DNA of 64,000 nucleotides, taken from contig ML213512.1 of the NCBI GenBank assembly GCA_004369045.1, forward strand, positions 614,085 to 678,084. The letters are read 5' to 3'. Both the position numbers and the translations under genes were made by a program. The notes below the pieces were generated by a model. That model was given only the letters and a program-made list of their open reading frames with translations. It had not been told where the DNA came from and ran no database searches. Source of the stretch: Heliocybe sulcata (Eukaryota; Basidiomycota; Agaricomycetes; Gloeophyllales; Gloeophyllaceae). Positions 57,943 to 64,000 of the stretch are shown here, piece after piece; positions within the stretch are counted from its first letter, which is position 1, and each line of letters starts with the position of its first letter.

Positions 57943-58748
57943 CGTCCCTTTCTATATATACCCCCGAGGACACTTTGCTACCTGTCTTACGATCCGTGCT
58001 GGTTTCTCTTCGCGTCCGCGCATCTTTCCTCTTCACACGCGCGTCCTTCTACCTGTCTGTATCCCCCCTCTGTACCCACCCCCCGCTGTTGCCACCCTTA
58101 CCCCTGTTTGTTTAGATAATACTCACGCGCTGTCTTTACCCTAGTTACTAGTTGTCACGCCGCGATCTATACATGCTCGTACGTCGCTTGTCAGGAATGG
58201 ATGAGGTTAGGTTTACGGGACGGCAGGCTTTATGATACTGGATGCACAGGTACAACGGTTCATTGTGCCTGAGAATGTCCTCCCCACCATACTCTCCGCG
58301 CGTCTTGCTGTGTCCCTCCCGATCTTGGACAAAGGTCTGGGACTTGCATACAGTGGCCTTGAAGCTTGAGAGGCTGTGATCTAAGCAGACTCGGGCTTAC
58401 TTCCTCGGCTCTCACAAGGAGGGCGGACTTCCTTCTTCCATGGAGAACAAAGGAGGGAGGGAGGAGAGAAGAATCCACTATGTCGTGACAAACTAGGGCC
58501 CGGACGCTGAGGTGTCGCCGCAGGGAGTGAGTCTGGGGGAATGGAGCGACGGAGCGCAGGCCTCCAGCTGCCGCGAAGTAGTCGACTCTGATCCGTGTCC
58601 GCTCAGAAGAGGGAGACCGCGCCTCTTCCCGGTTTCGGTAGAGTGGTATGCTTTGCGGCGTTTGGAGAGGTGGGCTATCTATACATAACAGCAAAGGAGA
58701 AGTTAGCTTTGGAATGAATAGAGGACGAGGAGCGGGAGGAGGGAGGAG

Positions 58749-58850
58749 TCAGAGAGAAGATAAGTCTCGAGAGACGGGGTCATGCGGGAGCGCCGGGGGC
58801 CTCCCGTCTGGGAGGTGTATGTGATACGGTCTTGTCATCGCAGAAGGGAA
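58749..58850. repeat. Dispersed repeat, copy 1
   Basis: About 100 bp beginning 'cagagagaagataagtctc' and including 'gggcctcccgtctg' and 'cttgtcatcgc' recur in the same order and strand at 61237..61340, at about 80 percent identity by eye. This copy has a perfect 6-bp stem, cctccc/gggagg. It is likely part of an old mobile or regulatory element. Confidence 0.65.
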
Positions 58851-61236
58851 GGGAAAGGAGAAGAGAGAACTTACGTGATGTGCGGGGAGAGCGATGGGGG
58901 TGTGGATTGCGTTGAGGATGGTTGGTTGGTGTGAGGGTGCTGGGGAGATGACAGCTAACGACTAAAAGATAGAAAAGCAATTGCCGGTTTCCTATACGTA
59001 CTTGCATACTGAGAACACCCCCCTATGTTCTTGAGCAAAGCCATTTAGTCCCTGTGTAATCCCGTTGCCCGCCTACTGGATTCGCGGAGGAGACGTCCGC
59101 CAGCAAGGCTAAGTCAGCGAGCGCGATTAAGTGCCTGAGCCGGTATACTCTGGCTCGCGAGCACCGCACGGCATAAGGAGACCCTGCTCCATCTTTTTGT
59201 CGCTAACTGGAGTAGACGGTCAGTAACCGGAGCGACGGGCACATGCGTCTGACGATGCGCGGTACACGCAATCCGCAGACCTTCGCTGCAGATCTTCAAG
59301 CTTTCAAGTCGCGTACTAGTATGCAGGATACAGCGTCGGACGTTGGGGAGGAGAGTGGAATACCGGCAGGAAAACGTTATATCCAGGAGTAGTGAATGGC
59401 AATCAATGACCAGACATGCCCTGAACATTGTTGTATACAGCTCTCGTCGACGAGCAAAATATAGGCGCCGATCTTTTAATATTGATGACTGCAGATGTTT
59501 GTGCATGTTACGACCCCATCGGTGGCGTCTACTCCTCGAAGGTATTACTATCGCAAGCCCACCGTCGAGACCACCCCATGAAGGAGCCATCGTCCCGTCT
59601 GACCCTAGTCTGCAGAAGCTAGAAGCGCCGTGCCCGCACTGCGATCTCGACAACACTCGGGGTATGTATCGTTGTGTCCTCAGCCGGTCCTTGACCCGGC
59701 CAAAAAAGACACTGGGGATTCCTGTAATGCCTGTTCCGTTGTCTCCTCTTCTAAGTGAGAACACCCACGAACACAGGTCTTCTAGCATGGACAAGCTGCG
59801 TACGCGCGAGGCTCCTCCCACCACCAAGCGTGATCGCAGTGCAGACTGGGACTGCGCTACCGGAAAAAGTGATGGAGGATGCGAAACCGCACCCCCTCTA
59901 TCCCCGTCGCCCTATGACGTTTGCGCAGTGTAGATATATTAGAGGAGCTTCATGCTCGCTTTGACGGCAACACTTTCGAAGTGGATCTCATGAGGGACTA
60001 TATCACCTCGCGAGGCGTGACGGCCCGGCAAATTTATCGGGAGGTAGGAAGACTTGGCAGGTGCCTCGACGTGTAGTATTTGCTGACTATGGCGCAATAG
60101 ATCCCTGTTCAACATGCAGGGACGCGCGAGACAGACGTTGCCTTTAGCAAGGATTCCTGAGTTCCATGAGAGGGTTTCAAAAAGGGCTGAGATCGTGGGT
60201 ATCGTCTCTGATACAGACGCGCTGTGCCGGCGCATCTGCAGATTGTGTGCCACTAAGGTCCTGCTGTGTGGTGGATCAGGGAACGACTGAACGGGGACGC
60301 GGGAGAGAATGTTTCGGTGAGGAAGGATTGCTCAGATAGCAGGGAGTGCCAGCGTCAGGCGGACGTAGGTACGTCTTTTGAAGTCACTGATTAGCGAATA
60401 GGGATGAACCTCACGCGATTCTCTCTTGCAGCTATCGCGGAAATTCAAGAGATCTGTCCCTGATCGGCCAAGAAACGGGACTCCGACAGCGCAACGCCCC
60501 AGATGAGCTGAAGGTGTAAGATGCTCTTGAAGATGCGAGAATGGAGTGGCTGAGTACCGAGTCTGAGTCGCCGTAACGTCAGGGTGTTCCTCCTCCAACG
60601 AATCATATTGCCCTGTTATTATGTATAATAGCTGTTGTCCTCGCAGATATATTGAGGAATGCACGTACGCTATCCTGAGTTTTACGTGTTATATAGATCC
60701 ATGCCCGTCGGACTGGACCTAATGGTCTGAGATTCTGGTGGGACGGAGTGCGAGAAGGTTGGATTACTGGAATAATCACAGCCGACGGGGCGACGCCGTA
60801 TACTGAAACTCCACTCTCGAACCGTTCCGCACGCAGTGGTACGTGCGATAAGTGAGCGCTCACGCCCTCGACAGCATAACAACGCACGACGAGTAACCTG
60901 AGCCTACACTGGGTCTGTGGTGAGTTCAGATTAAAACTGGAAAAGTGGTGGGTAGGGGTATGAGCAGATGGTCAGTTACAAGCGGGTGCATATAGAAGAA
61001 GGCTTCAGGGAGAAGGGAGTCGAGCCTCCCCGGACACTATAACCCGCGTGGTGAATATATTAATACGCAATTTTGGTACCGGTATGTTATGCGGCGCACT
61101 GATGAGGGGGCAATGAATGAATGCGACGCGCAGAGACTCGCAACAGGCAAGGTTCGGTAGTCGATGGCTGGGAGATCAGCCTGAAGTAAAGCGAGCAGAG
61201 TCAGCCTCAAATACCATAGTGACCTGGAATTAAGTC

Positions 61237-61340
61237 GGAGAGAAGATAAGTCTCAAGAGACATGATCATCCGGGAGCGCCTAGGGCCTCCCGTCTGTGAG
61301 TTGCATATGATACGTTATTGTCATCGCTGAGAGGAGTGCG
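61237..61340. repeat. Dispersed repeat, copy 2
   Basis: Matches 58749..58850 ('gagagaagataagtctc', 'gggcctcccgtctg', 'attgtcatcgc'). It lies about 400 bp upstream of the F-box gene at 61745. Confidence 0.65.
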
Positions 61341-61744
61341 AGAAGGAAGCAAAAGGCTAGAAAGAGGGTTCACTGGAGGCGAGGAGTGAGAAGTCATACT
61401 TAGCGGTCAAGAACTGGTAAAGGCCAAGTTAACTGCAGTCAGAGTTTCTGATGAGTTTGGAATGAACCCGGCATTATATCGCGAATATCAGGACACATTC
61501 TATTACGCAGCGCAGGAGGCGTAGCTAAGAACATAGAATAAGCGTAAGTCGGCAAGTTTTCGCGGGTTGAACGTTGAACGTTGAATCTTGAAAGGTTTCC
61601 AGAGAGCGCGGTGAGTCCGCCTGAGGTCACAAACGTTACATCGTCACTCGTGCTCGCCACAGCCCACGACCATTGCACCACCTCCCGTCTTACAGTTGGC
61701 GCGAAAACCTAGACAGAGATATGCTATATCCGAGTTCATGGGTG

Positions 61745-63557
61745 ATGCGTGAGTGGCTCGCTGTCGGAATATATGTCCAGATTCCAGCAGGTTTCTGACC
61801 TGTTCCATAGCACCCCGGCGTTTGGGAGATGATGGTGAACTTGCCCAAGTACCTCACGATGTCTGGCTTGAAGTCGTGAATAATCTTCGCCCTTCCGAGA
61901 GCCAGAGCCGAACGGAAGCTACATATGACTTGGCCAACTTGAGCTTAGCCTGCCGATACTTCTGCGCGATCACGCGCCCGCTCCTATTCGAAGAGGTCGT
62001 ATTCACTGGAGCGACTGCCACGAATGACGATGGTTCCTCCAAAGACCATTCAGCATGGTTTAAGGAGATTCGAAAAAATCCAGACAAATCATTAGCTTCC
62101 TTCGTCAAGACGTATCGAATCTCTGGATGGGGTTCTGAATATAAGACCGAGGATGCGTTTCTGTCGCATTTCTGTGCCAAACATTTCGACTCCGTGGTTC
62201 GTCTTCCAAACCTACAGAATCTGTACATTGAGAGGTCCTGGGCATCAGAACGGCTCTTCGACTGCTTTCGTCGCCAAGCCGGCGCCGGATCGCATTTCGC
62301 CAATCTGCGAGCTCTTTACTTTCGTGGCGTGGAAACTCCGATGCTCCAACTCCTCACCGCGATGCAAGGACTGGTGGACCTCCATACCCTCGTTGTGCAA
62401 GGCTCACTCTGTAGTGAAATGGTTATGCCGGAGGGTCTGTCCACACGCCCCCTGCCGTCTTTGCGTCATCTCGAACTTTGTTTTACGGCAGGCGTCTTTG
62501 CGTTCTCATGTCTCGTCACTTCCTGGATAATCCGAGTGGTCTGTCAGCCGTCGCTCAGAGTCTTCAAGACGAACTGCGAGGAGATCGCTCAGGCGCTCTT
62601 AACCTGTGGCCTTGAACTTGCCATCGAAGAGCTCAAAATATCTGTCATGGAAAGGCAGATGCGGCTCCTCCCCAATTTCCTACGCCGGACACCCTCCATC
62701 CACACTCTGACGTTCAGATATGCGTACGTTAGTAGCCAGTCTCTGTTCATTGAACTGGATGATGCCGCTCTACCTAACTTGCGTGCGCTGTGCTGTGATG
62801 GCATGAACATGCTTTCTACTGTGAAAGGCCGACCAGTGTCTCGATACCGGGTAGGCGAATCTGCGCCCAATAACTGGACTGGCTGGAGCGTGGACGTTTT
62901 CCTGGGACTAAAGCAGTCTCGCGCCCCAGTTGAAGAGCTAACGATAACTGCGCCGCTGTATCATGATACACCGTTCGCGGACCATTTCCATGATCTCAAG
63001 TCCGTGACAGTCTTCGGCAGGAGTGCGTCAGAGTGGGTGTCCCCGCTGTACATCGAACCGCGCCGGGACCTACGCGCAAAAGAGGTACGTACAACCCGCT
63101 CTCTTTGCCTGCATGCCATGCTTAGCTGTCTGATCCTTAGACCGTGAAACTGATCAAGAACGAAGTGCTGCTATGGGAGCACTTCCAAGTTGACTGTGTC
63201 GTCGACATGAGCCAGTTCACGGGCGAACAAGCCCCTGGACGGGAGATGGCGCACGATCTGCGCGCACAGCAGGTTATCCTTGCCAATGAGCAGTTCGCTG
63301 CCCAGTTCCCCTGCCTGCTGCGCATGGGGTTCTGCAACGTCGAGTGGAGACGCTCGAGCAATACCCTCAATGGCTGGAAGCCCTATATTACGTCAAGAGA
63401 GGAGGTCCGTAAGGAGCTGATGAAGCTGGCTGCTGATGAGGTGGAGCCCGATGACCATCCTGTCGTTGACGTGGACAGTCTATTCGCCTCCCTGTTTCGG
63501 CCGCGGGACATGACAGCCCGCCTCTCGAAACTTCTTGGACTAGAGAGTTCCGGGTGA
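61745..63557 (+). CDS. F-box protein
   Basis: Exons 61811..63084 and 63141..63557, with a probable 4-nt first exon, 61745..61748, giving 564 aa. The 4-nt exon is an inference: it provides an ATG, a perfect gtgagt donor and the right phase, whereas no ATG exists early in the main frame. The F-box covers about residues 14-57 (LAQVPHDVWLEVVNNL, LACRYFCAITRPLLFEEV). A leucine-rich region follows. The C-terminal exon carries a charged end. It is not visibly close to the other F-box proteins in the window. The SCF substrate is unknown. Confidence 0.75.
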
Positions 63558-64000
63558 TTGTGACCTATGCTTTGACGCGTTTCCTCGTTTAGACTATGGA
63601 CATCGGTCCTGTGATCTATAGCTGCGCCTATTGGCTAGGACGAGCTTGTGACCTACACCTAGCGAGACTCTACTTGAGAGAGTTGGCCATTGCAGGGCAT
63701 GGCATTATTCCTCGAGTCCTGAGAGCATATATATTTTAGTTATAAGTTATTTGTGATAATTTGTGCATAAAGGGCCAATTTCAACATACATGTAGATAAT
63801 CTTTGACGTTCAAGAGAGAATGTGACTGTAGATCTTTTGGGTAGAGTAGATAAATGGCTGTTGGGCCCTAGATTACAAGCCAATGAGGAGGATACATTTC
63901 CTCCAGCTTTATATACTGCTCGGGATATAATAGAATTATATTCTATAATATTTCTCTTCTGGGTGAAACAATTCCATAATTAATTATCAGGATATTGTTG
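63558..64000. other. AT-rich window end
   Basis: The 3' flank of the F-box gene, then AT-rich sequence. A short perfect palindrome (atagaat, spacer tat, attctat) lies near 63929..63945. No gene is seen. Confidence 0.4.

Larger units (their letters stand above)
57943..61744. other. Gene-poor region with dispersed repeats
   Basis: About 3.8 kb. It holds both copies of the repeat described at 58749..58850 and 61237..61340. The longest frame (59343..59933, + strand, 196 codons) has a CPHCDLDN stretch but no domain that I can name. I do not call a gene. Confidence 0.4.

Noticed and set aside
59343-59933. 196-codon frame with CPHCDLDN
   Set aside because: The CxxC alone is not enough. No transposase or zinc-finger pattern follows and no intron structure supports it.

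Overview
The window looks like nuclear DNA of a filamentous basidiomycete, probably an Agaricomycete. Genes are dense and intron-rich. Almost every intron I could place is 47-69 nt long with GT..AG ends. The gene set is fungal: dynactin p25, PP2A leucine carboxyl methyltransferase, the splicing ubiquitin-like Hub1, mitochondrial Hsp70, a PalI/SUR7 membrane protein, diverged F-box/LRR-type proteins, a GH43 arabinanase and a cysteine-rich metallothionein. Exon structures were built by hand from splice signals, reading phase and family knowledge. No search was run, so exon ends carry that uncertainty.

Layout. 0.5-15 kb is dominated by eIF4G. A complete gene lies on the + strand (10161..15023). 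Two shortened paralogs lie in tandem on the - strand (578..2691 and 3644..6591), with a broken piece of a further copy between them. A dynactin p25 gene sits between the paralogs and the full gene. 15.8-30.4 kb holds an MFS transporter, PPM1, an F-box protein, a hypothetical protein, HUB1, a PalI-like protein, PTRHD1, an APH-fold kinase-like protein and a secreted arabinanase. 31-39.2 kb holds mitochondrial HSP70, with a heat-shock element upstream, and a 1355-residue single-pass membrane protein with duplicated symmetric exons. 39.2-46.6 kb is sparse: a small GPI-type secreted protein, a 59-residue metallothionein and a 2H phosphoesterase. 47.5-54.5 kb holds an inverted pair of F-box-family paralogs, one of which has lost the F-box, flanking a membrane protein and a small conserved-looking protein. 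54.5-64 kb holds long gene-poor stretches, a GPI-anchored cupredoxin-like protein and another F-box protein.

The most unusual items are the eIF4G cluster (one MIF4G-only paralog with a new N-terminus, and one paralog whose 3' end abuts a fragment of the other type), the exon-duplicated membrane protein, and the F-box pair that shares a first intron despite strong protein divergence. The genes do not form a single pathway. The common themes are translation and proteostasis (eIF4G set, PTRHD1, Hsp70, F-box proteins) and the cell surface (PalI, GH43, two GPI-type proteins). I saw no tRNA, rRNA, CRISPR array or intact transposon.
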